From contig JAATEV010000109.1 of assembly GCA_015655585.1 (NCBI GenBank), forward strand, positions 28,402 to 92,401: a DNA stretch of 64,000 nucleotides. The letters run 5' to 3'. The notes under the pieces were generated by a model. The model saw nothing but the letters and a program-made list of their open reading frames with translations. It searched no databases and was not told the origin of the DNA. This document shows, piece after piece, positions 34,205-43,903 of this stretch (the stretch's first letter is position 1; each line of letters begins with the position of its first letter). The translations under genes and the position numbers were made by a program. The DNA is from Terriglobales bacterium (GTDB lineage: Bacteria; Acidobacteriota; Terriglobia; Terriglobales; Acidobacteriaceae).

Positions 34205-34610
34205 GCGATAAGTTAGTCGCTTCGCCCTTCGGGCTTTGCTCCGGCCTTGTACCCCAGCGAACGAAAAGCTGTTCGCCGGGGACCCCGCAGTTTCGGCAGA
34301 GCGGTGGTCGCTGCGCGACGGCTTTTTGACTCGGGGCAGGGGAAGGAAGGCATACCCCAAGGGCTGAAGCCCCCTTTTTTCGCTTGGCGGGGAGACCCAA
34401 GGCTGAAGCCTTGGGGTACCTGGAAGCAACGACAACGACAAAACAACAGCAAACGCAGATTCCCTTCGGGAATGACAAACCTAAAAACAAGCAACAGCAA
34501 CAGCAAGACAGGCAACGGCTTATGGCCTTTGGTTGGGTATGGGTAGAGAAGCGGATTTCTCCGCTTCGCAGCGCGATGAGACTGCGCTGCTTCGGTCGAA
34601 ATGACGTGGG
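34205..34610 (+). repeat. Composite block of intergenic repeats, second copy
   Basis: This has the same composition and order as 29397-29870: the TCGCTTCGCCCTTCGGGCTT segment (34209-34306), hairpins with GGGCTGAAGCCC and CCCAAGGCTGAAGCCTTGGG (34365-34420, also in the 45.9-kb element), the CAGATTCCC repeat (34451-34480) and a GATGAGACTGCGC-GGTCGAAATGACG segment (34540-34606). The rest of the 700-base gap to 34816 holds low-complexity CAACAGCAA-type sequence and no gene. Confidence 0.75.
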
Positions 34611-34816
34611 TTTGGGGGGAGGAAAGGACAATGGCAACAGCGGCGATAACGGCAACGGTGGCTACTGCGATGGCTTATGGGGTGGGATGATATAACGGCT
34701 TCGCGCTTTGTTCGTGAGCTGGAGTGGGTGGTTGCGGTGAGATTTCATATTGGGTTTGGGGTCTTGGGCGGTAGGCTGCTGTTGGGTTTGCTTGAGTGGT
34801 TTTGAAGGAGAGGCTT

Positions 34817-36199
34817 GTGACTGGTGCGGCGGAGCGGTTTCGTGAGGGGCAGGAACGGCGGAAGTTGATGCGGCGGGCGGACCATGGTTCCTGGAAGGTG
34901 GGGGAGCGTAAGGTCGATGCGCTGAAGCTGCTGGCGGCGGCGGAGAAAGGGCGGATTCCGGCGCTGGTGCTGCGGAAGCGGGAGTTGATGGCGGCGTCGC
35001 CGTTCGGGTACTTTCGCGGGGCGGTGCCGGTGATGGCGTATGACCTGTCGCTGATGGGGAATACGGGGATCTTCTGCCAGTTGTGCGGGGACGCGCATGT
35101 GAGGAACCTGGGAGCGTTTGCGGCTCCGGATGGACGACTGACGTTCGATGTGAATGACTACGATGAGACGATTGTGGGGCCGTTTGAGTGGGACGTGAAG
35201 CGGATGGCGACGAGCCTGGTGCTGGCGGCCCGCGGAACGGGGATGAAGGATGCTCGGTGCACGGACGTGGCGATGCTGTTTCTGGAGACGTACCGGACGA
35301 TGATGGCGGAGTTTGCGAAGATGCCGGTGCTGGAGGTGGCGAGGTACCAGGTGCATCGTCTGGATGAGGTATCGCCGGTGGAAGGGATTTTGAAGATCGC
35401 GGAGAGGGCTACGCCGCTGCATAGCCTGTCGGCCTTGACGGAGGTGGTGGAGAAGAAGACGAGTGCGGCGAAGGGAACGGAGACGCAGCCGGAGAAGAAG
35501 GCGGGCCCGGATGGGGGGAAGGAGAGGGTGTTCAGGTCGGACCCTCCTTCGTTGACGCGGGTGGATGGCGAGTTGGCGGCGAAGGTGATGCGGTCGTTGA
35601 AGAAGTATGAGGAGACGCTGCTGCCGGAGCGGAGGCACTTTCTGGCGCAGTACAAGGCAGTGGATGTGGCGTTCAAGGTGGTGGGGACGGGGTCGGTGGG
35701 GCTGAGGGATTATTGCGTGTATATGCAGGGGAATGGGAAGAGCGATCCGCTGTTTCTACAGGTGAAGCAGGAGGTGGCTTCGGGGTATGCGCCTTATATC
35801 GAGCGAGCCACGGGACGGAAATTGAGCGGGGCGAAGGTCCATCAGGGCCAGAGAGTCGTAGAGGGGGAGAGGGCGATGCAGGTGCAGTCGGACCCGTTCC
35901 TGGGATGGACTTCGATGGATGGGAGGGACTACATGGTGCGGCAGTTGAACGATCATAAGGCGTCGATTCAACTGGATAGCCTGAAGCCGGTCTGGCTGAT
36001 GGAGTATGCGGGGGTGTGCGGGGAGATTCTGGCGCGGGGACATGCGCGGGCGGGAGATAGCTCGCTGATGGCGGGATATCTGGGGAACTCGGCTCGGTTC
36101 GATGAGGCGGTGACGGAGTTTGCTATGGCTTATGCGGACCAGACGGAGAGGGATTGGAAGGAATTGGTTGGGAGTTTGAAGAAAGATACAAAGGCGTAA
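34817..36199 (+). CDS. DUF2252 family protein
   Basis: The 460-residue protein matches the DUF2252 family, which is distantly related to aminoglycoside phosphotransferase-like kinases. Visible landmarks are FGYFRGAVPVMAYDL, the Brenner-like CGDAHVRNLGAF (about 93-103), FDVNDYDETIVGPFEWDVKR (the likely metal-binding acidic stretch) and a C-terminal CGEILARGHARAGDSS with YADQTERDW. A low-complexity charged insert lies at about 215-245. GTG 34817 is chosen because AAGGAG lies six bases upstream; GTG 34796 is too far from it. No experimentally proven function is known to me for the family. The gene's stop is inside a dispersed repeat. Confidence 0.82.
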   Translation: MTGAAERFREGQERRKLMRRADHGSWKVGERKVDALKLLAAAEKGRIPALVLRKRELMAASPFGYFRGAVPVMAYDLSLMGNTGIFCQLCGDAHVRNLGAFAAPDGRLTFDVNDYDETIVGPFEWDVKRMATSLVLAARGTGMKDARCTDVAMLFLETYRTMMAEFAKMPVLEVARYQVHRLDEVSPVEGILKIAERATPLHSLSALTEVVEKKTSAAKGTETQPEKKAGPDGGKERVFRSDPPSLTRVDGELAAKVMRSLKKYEETLLPERRHFLAQYKAVDVAFKVVGTGSVGLRDYCVYMQGNGKSDPLFLQVKQEVASGYAPYIERATGRKLSGAKVHQGQRVVEGERAMQVQSDPFLGWTSMDGRDYMVRQLNDHKASIQLDSLKPVWLMEYAGVCGEILARGHARAGDSSLMAGYLGNSARFDEAVTEFAMAYADQTERDWKELVGSLKKDTKA

Positions 36200-36340
36200 C
36201 GGTGATCAAAGGGATTTTAAAAGGCGATAAAGGCTGATTTTAAAGACTTTCGACCGTGGATTTTTATGGATTTAAAGGCAAAGGCGGGATTTAAAACAAC
36301 AGCAACTCCAAACGCAGATTCCCTTCGGGAATGACAAACA
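36194..36340 (+). repeat. Dispersed repeat overlapping the DUF2252 stop, plus CAGATTCCC repeat
   Basis: The first part (36194-36290) begins GGCGTAACGGTGATCAAAGG, including the DUF2252 stop codon TAA, and continues with GATAAAGGCTGATTTTAAAG and GACCGTGGATTTTTATGG. It is followed by the CAGATTCCCTTCGGGAATGA repeat at 36309-36340. The remaining 60 bases before the SulP gene hold its ribosome site. Confidence 0.72.
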
Positions 36341-36400
36341 AAAAACGGTAATAGCAGCAGTAATTTTTATAGTTAGGTTGTTTTTGGGAGAGTGGGTTTG

Positions 36401-38059
36401 GTGAGATTGTTTCGTGGCTTGCGACCGGTTCGTCGCGCTTCGGCGGTGCGCGATCTGGTGGCCGGGGTTACGTTGGCGGCTACGGATATTCCGCAGGTGC
36501 TGGGGTATACGAAGATCGCCGGGACGCCGGTGGTTACGGGGCTTTATACGCTGCTGCTGCCGCTGGTGGCGTTTGCGGCGTTCGGGTCGTCGCGGTACCT
36601 GGTGGTGGCGGCGGATTCGGCCAGCGCGGCGATTCTGGCGGGTGGGGTGGGGGAGATGGCCTTGCCGGGCGAGGCGCGGTATGCGGCGCTGGCTGGGATG
36701 GTGGCGCTGATGACGGCAGGGTTTCTGCTGCTGGTGCGAGTGCTGCGGTTGGGGTTTATCGCGGACTTTCTTTCGCGCACGGTGTTGATGGGATTTTTGA
36801 CGGGGGTGGGGTTTCAGGTCGGGATCGGGGTGCTGGGCGGGATGCTGGGGGTGGCGGTGCGTTCGCACAGGCCGGTGATGCAGTTGGTGGAGGTGGCGCG
36901 GGGGCTGCCGCGAGCTAGTTTGCCTACGATTGCGGTGTCGGTGGCGGTATTGGGAGTGGTGCTGGGGTTGAGGAGGGTTGCGCCTCGATTTCCGGCTTCG
37001 CTGCTGGTGGTGATGGGGGCGATTGCGGCGAGCGCGATGCTGGACTTTGCGGGGCATGGGGTTGCGACGATCGGGCCGGTGATGGGAGGGTTGCCGCATC
37101 TGACGCTGCCTCGGGTGGAGTGGCGGGAGATGGTGGCGCTGGCGGGGGTGTCGGCCTCGTGCGCGGTGATGATTCTGACGCAGAGCGCGGCTACGGCGCG
37201 GGTGTATGGGGCGAGGCATCACGAGGACATTTATGAGAACGACGAGCTGCTGGGGCTGGCTGCGGCGAATGCGGTGGCGGCGGTGAGCGGGACGTTCGTG
37301 GTGAATGGAAGCCCGACCCAGACGGCGATGGCGCAGGGGGCGGGCGCGAGCAGCCAGTTGGCGCAGATGACGACGGCGGCGGTGGTGGCGGTGGTGCTGG
37401 CGTTCTTTACGGGGCCGCTGAAGTTTCTGCCGCAGTGCGTGTTGAGCGCGCTGGTGTTCCTGGTGGCGATGAGCCTGATCGACCTGAGGGGGCTGGCGGG
37501 GATTCGGCTGGAGAGTACGCAGGAGTTTGCGCTGGCGGTGGCGACGGCGGTGGTGGTGGTGGGGATCGGGGTGGAGCAGGGGATTGTGCTGGCGATGATC
37601 GTGTCGCTGCTGAGGGTGGTACACCATAGCTACCATCCGGACAGCGGGGTGCTGGTGCCGGATGGGCAGGGGTCATGGGTGGTGACGCCGGTGGGAGCGG
37701 GGGTGGTGACGGAGCCGGGACTGGTAGTGTATCGATTTGGCGCGTCGCTGTTCTATGCGAACGCGGGGCGTTTTATGCAGGAGATGACGTGCCTGGTGGG
37801 GAGGATGCCTTCGGCGGTGCGGTGGATTGTGGTGGACGCGGAGGCGATGACGAATGTGGACTACTCGGCGGCGCGGGTGGTGATGGAGTTGAAGAAGAAC
37901 CTGACGGACGCGGGGGTGGAGCTGGCGTTTGCGCGGGTGTCGTGGAGTTTGCAGGCGGACTTTGACAGGCATCACCTGACGGAGGTGATTGGAGCTACGA
38001 GGATCTTTCACCGGCTGCATGATGCGATGAAGATGTTTGCGTGGCTGCCTAAGGAATAG
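36401..38059 (+). CDS. SulP family inorganic anion transporter with STAS domain
   Basis: A 552-residue transporter. The membrane domain (about 10-420) starts with RRASAVRDLVAGVTLAATDIPQVLGYTKIAG, the typical SulP first helix and A-Y motif, and has SGTFVVNGSPTQTAM in its second inverted repeat. The C-terminal STAS domain (about 445-552) contains WIVVDAEAMTNVDYSAARVV. Family members carry sulfate, bicarbonate or dicarboxylates across the inner membrane. GTG 36401 has GGGAGA about ten bases upstream; GTG 36392 is too close to it. Many TTCACC-rich G-ended codons match the right-hand composition. Substrate not determinable. Confidence 0.88.
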   Translation: MRLFRGLRPVRRASAVRDLVAGVTLAATDIPQVLGYTKIAGTPVVTGLYTLLLPLVAFAAFGSSRYLVVAADSASAAILAGGVGEMALPGEARYAALAGMVALMTAGFLLLVRVLRLGFIADFLSRTVLMGFLTGVGFQVGIGVLGGMLGVAVRSHRPVMQLVEVARGLPRASLPTIAVSVAVLGVVLGLRRVAPRFPASLLVVMGAIAASAMLDFAGHGVATIGPVMGGLPHLTLPRVEWREMVALAGVSASCAVMILTQSAATARVYGARHHEDIYENDELLGLAAANAVAAVSGTFVVNGSPTQTAMAQGAGASSQLAQMTTAAVVAVVLAFFTGPLKFLPQCVLSALVFLVAMSLIDLRGLAGIRLESTQEFALAVATAVVVVGIGVEQGIVLAMIVSLLRVVHHSYHPDSGVLVPDGQGSWVVTPVGAGVVTEPGLVVYRFGASLFYANAGRFMQEMTCLVGRMPSAVRWIVVDAEAMTNVDYSAARVVMELKKNLTDAGVELAFARVSWSLQADFDRHHLTEVIGATRIFHRLHDAMKMFAWLPKE

Positions 38060-38168
38060 TTCGGTTTTCCTGAGATTTTTGTGTTGGGATGGGATTTGCA
38101 GCGGTCCGCGTCGTCCTGAGGGGGTTGGGCTGCGTCTCTTATGGGTTACGGGTTTTTGGAGGTGCGTG

Positions 38169-38981
38169 TTGCGTAGGGTTTTTATGGCGGCGATGTTGCT
38201 GGTACTGCCGGGTGCGGCGGGGGCGCAGAGCTCGGGCGTGGCGAAACAGATTGTGGAGAAGATGCTGGCCCATGAGAACGATCCGGGCGAGCATCGGAAT
38301 CTGTATGCGTATTTCTCAGAAGAGCGGTCGGAGCGGACGGGTGGGCATCTCTGGCGGGAGCGAGTAGTGGAGACGGCGATTGGCCGGGTACGGATGCTGC
38401 TGGAGGAAGATGGGCAGCCGTTGAGCAATAACCGGATGGAGGAGGAGCGGAAGAAGCTGGTGGAGATCCTGGCGCATCCGGATGTGTTCCGTCGGCATGA
38501 GCAGTTGGCGAGGGACGATGAGCAGCACGCGGAGCAGATGTTGCTGCTGCTGAAGAAGGGATTCATGTTCGAGGAGCCGAAGCCGGAGGGGAAGGACCTG
38601 CGGATTGTGTATCGGCCTGATCCGGGGTATCAGCCGCAGACGATGGAGGAGCGGGTGCTGCATACGATGGTGGGGGCGATCCTGGTGGACGGCAGGACGA
38701 TGGAGCTGCACAGGATGGAGGGCAAGGTTCCGGCGGATGTGAGTTTGGGATGGGGGCTGCTGGGAACGATCCATGCGGGGAGCAGCTTCAGCTCGGCGCA
38801 TGAGATGGCTCCGGGGAATGAGTGGAAGGCTTCGCTGATCGATACGGCGATTCATGGGAAGGCGATGCTGTTCAAGGCGATTGGGAAGAACGAGCACACG
38901 GTTTGTCATGAGTTCCGGCTGGTGCCGGAGAATATATCGCTGGCGCAGGCGGTGGAGATGGTGGAGAAGGGTAGCTTTTAG
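38169..38981 (+). CDS. Hypothetical secreted protein
   Basis: I do not recognise the family. Starting at TTG 38169 (GGAGGT five bases upstream) the 270-residue protein has a good signal peptide (about 1-18, cut near GAAGAQ). It then reads as a helical N-terminal half rich in Glu and Arg with the pattern YAYFSEERSER, and a beta-rich second half with TMELHRMEGKVPADVSLGWG and FSSAHEMAPGNEWKASLIDT. That second half resembles the folds used for lipoprotein-carrier proteins, but the match is weak. It is the only gene between SulP and the multicopper oxidase and ends in a bidirectional hairpin. Confidence 0.6.
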   Translation: MRRVFMAAMLLVLPGAAGAQSSGVAKQIVEKMLAHENDPGEHRNLYAYFSEERSERTGGHLWRERVVETAIGRVRMLLEEDGQPLSNNRMEEERKKLVEILAHPDVFRRHEQLARDDEQHAEQMLLLLKKGFMFEEPKPEGKDLRIVYRPDPGYQPQTMEERVLHTMVGAILVDGRTMELHRMEGKVPADVSLGWGLLGTIHAGSSFSSAHEMAPGNEWKASLIDTAIHGKAMLFKAIGKNEHTVCHEFRLVPENISLAQAVEMVEKGSF

Positions 38982-39025
38982 CTGTTAGCTCCCGGCCTTT
39001 AGCTAAAAGCTAGGAGCTAACAGCT
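38980..39025. terminator. Hairpin between convergent genes
   Basis: AGCTGTTAGCTCC (38980-38992) pairs exactly with GGAGCTAACAGCT (39013-39025); the 20-base loop holds a further small palindrome TTTAGCTAAA. It starts within the stop codon of the secreted protein gene and ends three bases before the oxidase stop, so it probably ends both transcripts. Confidence 0.6.
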
Positions 39026-39028
39026 TTC

Positions 39029-40660
39029 TTAGGCGATTACTTCGAAGGGGCGCATCATGTCGTTGGCTTCGTGTTCGAGGATGTGGCAGTGGTAGAGGTA
39101 TTTGCCGGGGAAGCCCTCGAAGTGGACGATGATGCGGGTGACCATGCCGGAGGGGCACTGGACGATGTCCTTCCAGCCCATCTCGTTGGGATCGGGCGGG
39201 GTGGAGTCGCCCACGTAGCGGAGCTGTTTTTTCTGGAGGTAGTCGGCGGTGTCGAAGGTGCGGCGGTCGAGGATCTGGAAGCGCACGAGATGCAGATGCA
39301 TGGGATGGGTATCTTCGGTGAGATTGACGAACTCCCAGATCTCGGTGGTGTTGAGCTTCGGCTTCTCGGTGGTGGGCTCGTGCCAGCGCTTGCGGTTGAG
39401 GAGCATGAGCATGGAGTGCTCGTACTGATCCTGATAGTCGTGGAGGGTGATGGTGCGGGTGAGGATGGAGGAAGACTCCGGAGTGCGGTGGATGGGACGG
39501 ATGGTTTTGGGGATGGAGAAGGTGGTGGGCTGGGTGGCGTGGGCGGCTACGCGGAACTGCATGAGGTCGATGCCGCCGTTGCTTAGATGGAGGGTCTTTC
39601 CGGCGGCGTGGCTGAAGTCGATGAGGATGTCGGCGCGCTCGGCTGGGGCGAGGGTGAAGCTCTGGAGCTGGACGGGCGCGGCGAGGAAGCCCTGGTCGGT
39701 GCCGATCTGGGTGATGGGGGAGTTGTCGGAGAGGCTGAGGCGGTAGAAACGGCTGTTGGCGACGTTGAGGGTGCGGAAGCGGTAGAGGCGCGGCTCGACT
39801 TCAAGGTAGGGGCGGATCTTTCCGTTGACGAGGAGGCCGTCGGCGCTGAACTCGGGAATCCACGGGTGTTCGGGATCGCCGGAGGTGGCGTAGTAGAGCT
39901 GGCCGTCGGCGGTGAAGTCGCGGTCGAAGAAGATGAGGGGAATTTCGTACTTGCCGCTGGGGAGGTGGAGGGAGTCCTCGACCTTGTCGCGGATGAGGAG
40001 CATTCCGAAGAGTCCGGCGTAGCTGTTGAGGCGGTTGATGCCCATAGCGTGATCGTGGAACCAGAGGGTAGCTGCCTCCTGATCCATGGGGTAGTGAGAG
40101 ACGCGGCTCTTGCCGGGGACGTACCAGTCTTCGGGGTAACCGTCGTCCTGGGAGCGGGTTTTGGCTCCGTGGAGGTGGACGATGGCGCGGACGTCGGGGA
40201 CGTCTTTGCCGCAGCCGTGCATGGAGTGGTCGATGGGGAGGAAGTGCTTGGTGGGGAGGTGGTTGATCCACTCGATGTCGAGGGGCTCGCCGCTGCGGGC
40301 TTCGATGATGGGAGCGATGGGGCCGGGGCCGTAGGTCCACATGCGGGTGGGGGGGACGTCGCGGTGTACCTTGACGTGACTCTCCTGCATGGTGAGGGAG
40401 GCGAAGCGGCGGCCGTTGCGGAGGGTGGGACGGAGAACCTGAGGGATGGGGAGCGGATCGACGAAGGGCGGGAGCTCCAGGGTGTGGAGCATGGGGGCGT
40501 GGCTGCCGGGGGCGCTGGGACGCGCCATCTGCATGTTCGCCATCTGTCCGAAGGAGCGTGAGGAGCCGTAGAGCAGGCCAAGAGCGGAGGCCTGTTGGAG
40601 GAAGGTTCGTCTGGATGAGGACAAAGCGGAAGACTCCGTGGGCCGAGGGGAGTGCGGCAA
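39029..40660 (-). CDS. Multicopper oxidase, Tat-exported
   Basis: A 543-residue CotA/bilirubin-oxidase-like enzyme with three cupredoxin domains. The N-terminal SSRRTFLQQASALG is a twin-arginine signal, so it is folded with copper before export. All four copper motifs are present: HLHGAK, WFHDHAMG, HPMHLHLVRF and the C-terminal YHCHILEHE with the type 1 Cys. These enzymes oxidise phenols, Cu(I), Mn(II) or bilirubin and reduce oxygen to water. The first possible start that includes the Tat signal is TTG 40660. The axial ligand region ends HEANDMMRPF. It follows the phospholipase gene on the same strand after 72 bases. Confidence 0.9.
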   Translation of the reverse strand: MPHSPRPTESSALSSSRRTFLQQASALGLLYGSSRSFGQMANMQMARPSAPGSHAPMLHTLELPPFVDPLPIPQVLRPTLRNGRRFASLTMQESHVKVHRDVPPTRMWTYGPGPIAPIIEARSGEPLDIEWINHLPTKHFLPIDHSMHGCGKDVPDVRAIVHLHGAKTRSQDDGYPEDWYVPGKSRVSHYPMDQEAATLWFHDHAMGINRLNSYAGLFGMLLIRDKVEDSLHLPSGKYEIPLIFFDRDFTADGQLYYATSGDPEHPWIPEFSADGLLVNGKIRPYLEVEPRLYRFRTLNVANSRFYRLSLSDNSPITQIGTDQGFLAAPVQLQSFTLAPAERADILIDFSHAAGKTLHLSNGGIDLMQFRVAAHATQPTTFSIPKTIRPIHRTPESSSILTRTITLHDYQDQYEHSMLMLLNRKRWHEPTTEKPKLNTTEIWEFVNLTEDTHPMHLHLVRFQILDRRTFDTADYLQKKQLRYVGDSTPPDPNEMGWKDIVQCPSGMVTRIIVHFEGFPGKYLYHCHILEHEANDMMRPFEVIA

Positions 40661-40732
40661 AGAAAATGGGTACGCATCCTGTGGATGCGTACCCCGATTG
40701 TAAGTCTGGTTTGTGAAGTTTCGGTGAATGGG

Positions 40733-42466
40733 TTAGTTGCCGCTGGTGACGGTACCCGTGGTCGGATCGAGCAGGACCGGGGTGGCGTTCGGGGCAGTCG
40801 CACCGTTGGAGAAGTCGAACATGCCGAGCAGCGAACCGGCGATGCCGTCGAAGGAGCCGGTGATGCGCGTGCCACCTACGTACAGGTCCTCGATGAAGCG
40901 CAGGACGGAGGCCTGGTCGGTGAGGGTGTGGTCGATGTAGTTCTTCTTCGCCCAGGGCGAGAGAACGATCAGAGGCTGACGCATACCGTAGCCGCAGCGG
41001 CCCTGAGCGTGGGGCTTGCCATCCCAGCCGGCGAGAGCGCTCTGCGAAGCCGAGGAGCTGATGCAGAGGTTGCTGCCGCTGACGGTGTCGGCCTTGGAGG
41101 CAGAACCGTTGATGAGGCTGGAGACGTGATCGTACCAACCGTCGGAGTCGTCGTAGGCGAGGATGACGACGGTGGAGGACCAGAACTGCGACTTCTGGAT
41201 GGCGTTGACCATGTTGACAACGAAGGTCTGCTCGTCGAGCGGATCGGAGTTGCCGGGGTGAGCGTCCTGGAAGGCCGGGGCCTTGAGGAAGGTGACGGTG
41301 GGCATGATGCCAGCAGCGAGGGCATCGGTGAAGTCATGCGTGTCGTACTGGTGGTTGGCCGCATCGGTGGTACCGATGGCGGAGACCGACGAGGGACGCG
41401 CGTGGGTGGTGTTGCGGGTGGAGAGGTAGTACTGGAACGGCTGGTGGTGGGGAACGTAGTCGTTGGCGGTTGCCTTGTTGCTTCCAGAAGCTACGATGAC
41501 CGAGGAGCGCGAGCAGCCGGTGGTGCCGTTAGCGTTGGTGATGCCGAGGTCAAAGCCGCCCTCGAACCATCCCCAGGTTACGTTGGCCTTGTTGAGGAGG
41601 TCGCCGATGTTCTGGCCGCTCATGCTGGTGTTCTTGCTGGTGGAGGAGCAGACATCGCCAGCCGGGTCGGCGTCGGAGATGAGGGCCTGACCGCCGTTGC
41701 CGTCATCAACAGCGGAGCTGCCGAGGTTGAGGGGGTTGAGAACACCATCGGTCTGGCCGGAGACGAGGTTGAGAGCGCCCTGGGTGGAAGGACCGAAGGT
41801 GCTGGAGAAGGAGTTGTCGCTCATGGCGTAGTGCTGCGCGTAGTTCCAGAACGCGGTGACGGTGTTGCCGTCATAGTAGGCCATGGTGAGGGCCTTGGTG
41901 GCGTTGAGGGCCTTGTAGGGGCCGCCCAGAGCGAGCTCGGCCGCGTTGTCCGCCGCACCGACGGAGAACGGGAAGAGGTCCATGTTGCCCTGGTTGAAGG
42001 CGTTCTGCTCGGCGGTGTAGTCGTGGCTCTGCGAACCGGTCCAGGCCTGAGCGGGAGCCTGGCGATAGGGATTGCTGGCGACCGAGGTGGCCACGCCGCT
42101 GCCGTTGACAACGTTGTTCTTCGGGTTCAGCGAGTTGGGGTTGTTGGTCAGCAGGCCGGGGTTCGAGACGTAGTTGTTCGGGATCGCCGTACCGGCAGCC
42201 GCGGTGAACTTGGTCTCACCGGGGAGGTTCAGGGCGTTGGGATAGGTTCCGAAGTAGTGATCGAAGGACTCGTTCTCGCCGAAGATCACGACCACGTGCT
42301 TGATCGCTGCGGAAGCAGTCGTGGGGGTGGGTGGCGCGGGCTGAGTGGGAGGAGCAGGATTGCCAGTTGCATTCCCGTTACCTGCCGGGGTGCTGAGGGT
42401 ACCCTGTCCGCAACCGCTGAGGATCAGGGTGGTGGTCAACGAGAGAGCAGCAAATTTCCGAATCAT
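40733..42466 (-). CDS. Phospholipase C/acid phosphatase family lipoprotein
   Basis: The 577-residue protein has a lipoprotein signal (MIRKFAALSLTTTLILSGCG, lipobox LSGC) and a Pro/Thr-rich tether (about 25-50). The alkaline-phosphatase-fold phosphoesterase domain follows. Its key motif is VVVIFGENESFDHYFGTYP (about 59-77), the metal-binding and catalytic region of PlcN/AcpA proteins. Later VILAYDDSDGWYDHV and a closing RFIEDLYVG also fit. It should hydrolyse phospholipids or phosphomonoesters at the cell surface, a way to obtain phosphate. Codons are more balanced and the gene shows less G bias than its neighbours, as for a highly expressed gene. Promoter elements were not identified. Confidence 0.85.
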   Translation of the reverse strand: MIRKFAALSLTTTLILSGCGQGTLSTPAGNGNATGNPAPPTQPAPPTPTTASAAIKHVVVIFGENESFDHYFGTYPNALNLPGETKFTAAAGTAIPNNYVSNPGLLTNNPNSLNPKNNVVNGSGVATSVASNPYRQAPAQAWTGSQSHDYTAEQNAFNQGNMDLFPFSVGAADNAAELALGGPYKALNATKALTMAYYDGNTVTAFWNYAQHYAMSDNSFSSTFGPSTQGALNLVSGQTDGVLNPLNLGSSAVDDGNGGQALISDADPAGDVCSSTSKNTSMSGQNIGDLLNKANVTWGWFEGGFDLGITNANGTTGCSRSSVIVASGSNKATANDYVPHHQPFQYYLSTRNTTHARPSSVSAIGTTDAANHQYDTHDFTDALAAGIMPTVTFLKAPAFQDAHPGNSDPLDEQTFVVNMVNAIQKSQFWSSTVVILAYDDSDGWYDHVSSLINGSASKADTVSGSNLCISSSASQSALAGWDGKPHAQGRCGYGMRQPLIVLSPWAKKNYIDHTLTDQASVLRFIEDLYVGGTRITGSFDGIAGSLLGMFDFSNGATAPNATPVLLDPTTGTVTSGN

Positions 42467-42690
42467 AAGTTTGAAGGCCTCAAAAGTTGTGAAGATTGGT
42501 TGTGCCTTCTCATTTTTAGGCCGGTCGATCGCCTCTTATGTAAAGCGAAGTTGAATGGCTGATGAATTTAATTCGTCAGGGGCTTTCGAAGTGAGATGGA
42601 GTGCGTCTTGATTGTTTGCGGTGGTTGAGGATTCTTCCGCTCGGGTAAGCTCAGGGTGCTCCTGGCGGCTTGCTCTTACAATCGATATCG

Positions 42691-43827
42691 ATGGCAATTT
42701 CTTTTCAGGTGGACAGGGTGGCCGAGGGTGGAGGCCGCCGCGGGCGGATGCTGCTGCCGCATGGTGCGGTAGAAACGCCGGTTTTTATGCCGGTGGGGAC
42801 GGCGGCTTCGGTGAAGGCGGTGGAGCAGGGCGTTCTGGAGAGGATCGGAGCGGGGGACGCCGGGGCGCAGATTATTCTGGCGAACACATATCACCTGTAC
42901 CTGCGGCCGGGGCATGAGCTGGTGCGGCGGATGGGCGGGGTGCATCGGTTCATGAGCTGGGAGAGGCCGATGCTGACGGACTCGGGCGGGTTCCAGGTGT
43001 TCAGCCTGAGCGGGCTGAGGAAGGTGACGCCGGATGGAGTGGAGTTCCGGTCGCACCTGGATGGGAGCAAGCATTTCTTCTCGCCGGAGCACTCGATGGA
43101 TGTGCAGATCGCTCTGGGGGCGGATATTGCGATGGTCTTCGATGAGTGCGTGGAGACTCCGGCGACATGGGAGCGGACACGGGATTCGATGGGGCTGACT
43201 CATGCGTGGGCGCAGCGGTCGAAGGAGCATTTCGCGGCGCAGGGGCATCGGGTGCCGTGGTTCGAGGCGCTGGGCGGGGCCACGCAGAATTTGTTCGGGA
43301 TTGTGCAGGGCGGGATGTATGCGGATTTGCGGCGGGAGTCGGCGGAGCGGCTGGTGGAGATGGATTTTCCGGGGTACGCGATCGGCGGGCTGGCGGTGGG
43401 CGAGCCGCGCGAGGTGACGAGGGAGATGATTGCGCGGACGCTGGAGGTTCTGCCGAAGGACAAGCCGAGGTACGTGATGGGGGTCGGGTATCCGGACGAG
43501 ATTGAAGAGTATGCGCGGATGGGCGTGGACATGATGGACTGCGTGTTGCCGACGCGGGCGGGACGGCATGGGCTGCTGTTCATGCGGGAGGAGCCGGGTG
43601 GGCCGGTGACGCGGATGAACATCAAGCGGCGGGAGTTTGCCGAAGACCAGAGGCCGGTGGATGAGACGTGCGGATGCATGGTTTGCAGGCGGTATACGCG
43701 AGCTTATCTGCGGCATCTGTTTGTCTCGGGCGAGCCGCTGGGGATGACGCTGAACTCTGTGCATAATCTTGCGTTCTATCTGGACACGATGAGCAGGGTG
43801 AGGCGTGATCTGGCGGGTGCGGATTAA
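42691..43827 (+). CDS. tgt: tRNA-guanine(34) transglycosylase
   Basis: Tgt exchanges guanine 34 for the queuosine precursor preQ1 in GUN-anticodon tRNAs. The 378-residue length is normal. Seen motifs are MPVGTAASVKAV, NTYHLYLRPG, LTDSGGFQVFSL (Asp nucleophile/base), FGIVQGGMY, GYAIGGLAVGEP, the nucleophile region DMMDCVLPTRAGRHG and the zinc site CGCMVCRRYTRAYLRHL. A TACAAT box ends nine bases before ATG 42691, so a leaderless transcript is possible. No queuosine precursor genes are nearby. Confidence 0.95.
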   Translation: MAISFQVDRVAEGGGRRGRMLLPHGAVETPVFMPVGTAASVKAVEQGVLERIGAGDAGAQIILANTYHLYLRPGHELVRRMGGVHRFMSWERPMLTDSGGFQVFSLSGLRKVTPDGVEFRSHLDGSKHFFSPEHSMDVQIALGADIAMVFDECVETPATWERTRDSMGLTHAWAQRSKEHFAAQGHRVPWFEALGGATQNLFGIVQGGMYADLRRESAERLVEMDFPGYAIGGLAVGEPREVTREMIARTLEVLPKDKPRYVMGVGYPDEIEEYARMGVDMMDCVLPTRAGRHGLLFMREEPGGPVTRMNIKRREFAEDQRPVDETCGCMVCRRYTRAYLRHLFVSGEPLGMTLNSVHNLAFYLDTMSRVRRDLAGAD

Positions 43828-43903
43828 GATTTACCGCAGGGAGAGTCTTGAGGGGAACCTCGTTCGTCATTGAGGTGAGGGATTTCTCGGGCCTCGATCC
43901 TCT

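Noticed and set aside
40652..42562. 636-codon open frame on + opposite the phospholipase gene
   Set aside because: It is Gly/Val-rich antisense shadow; the minus frame has a lipobox and catalytic motif.
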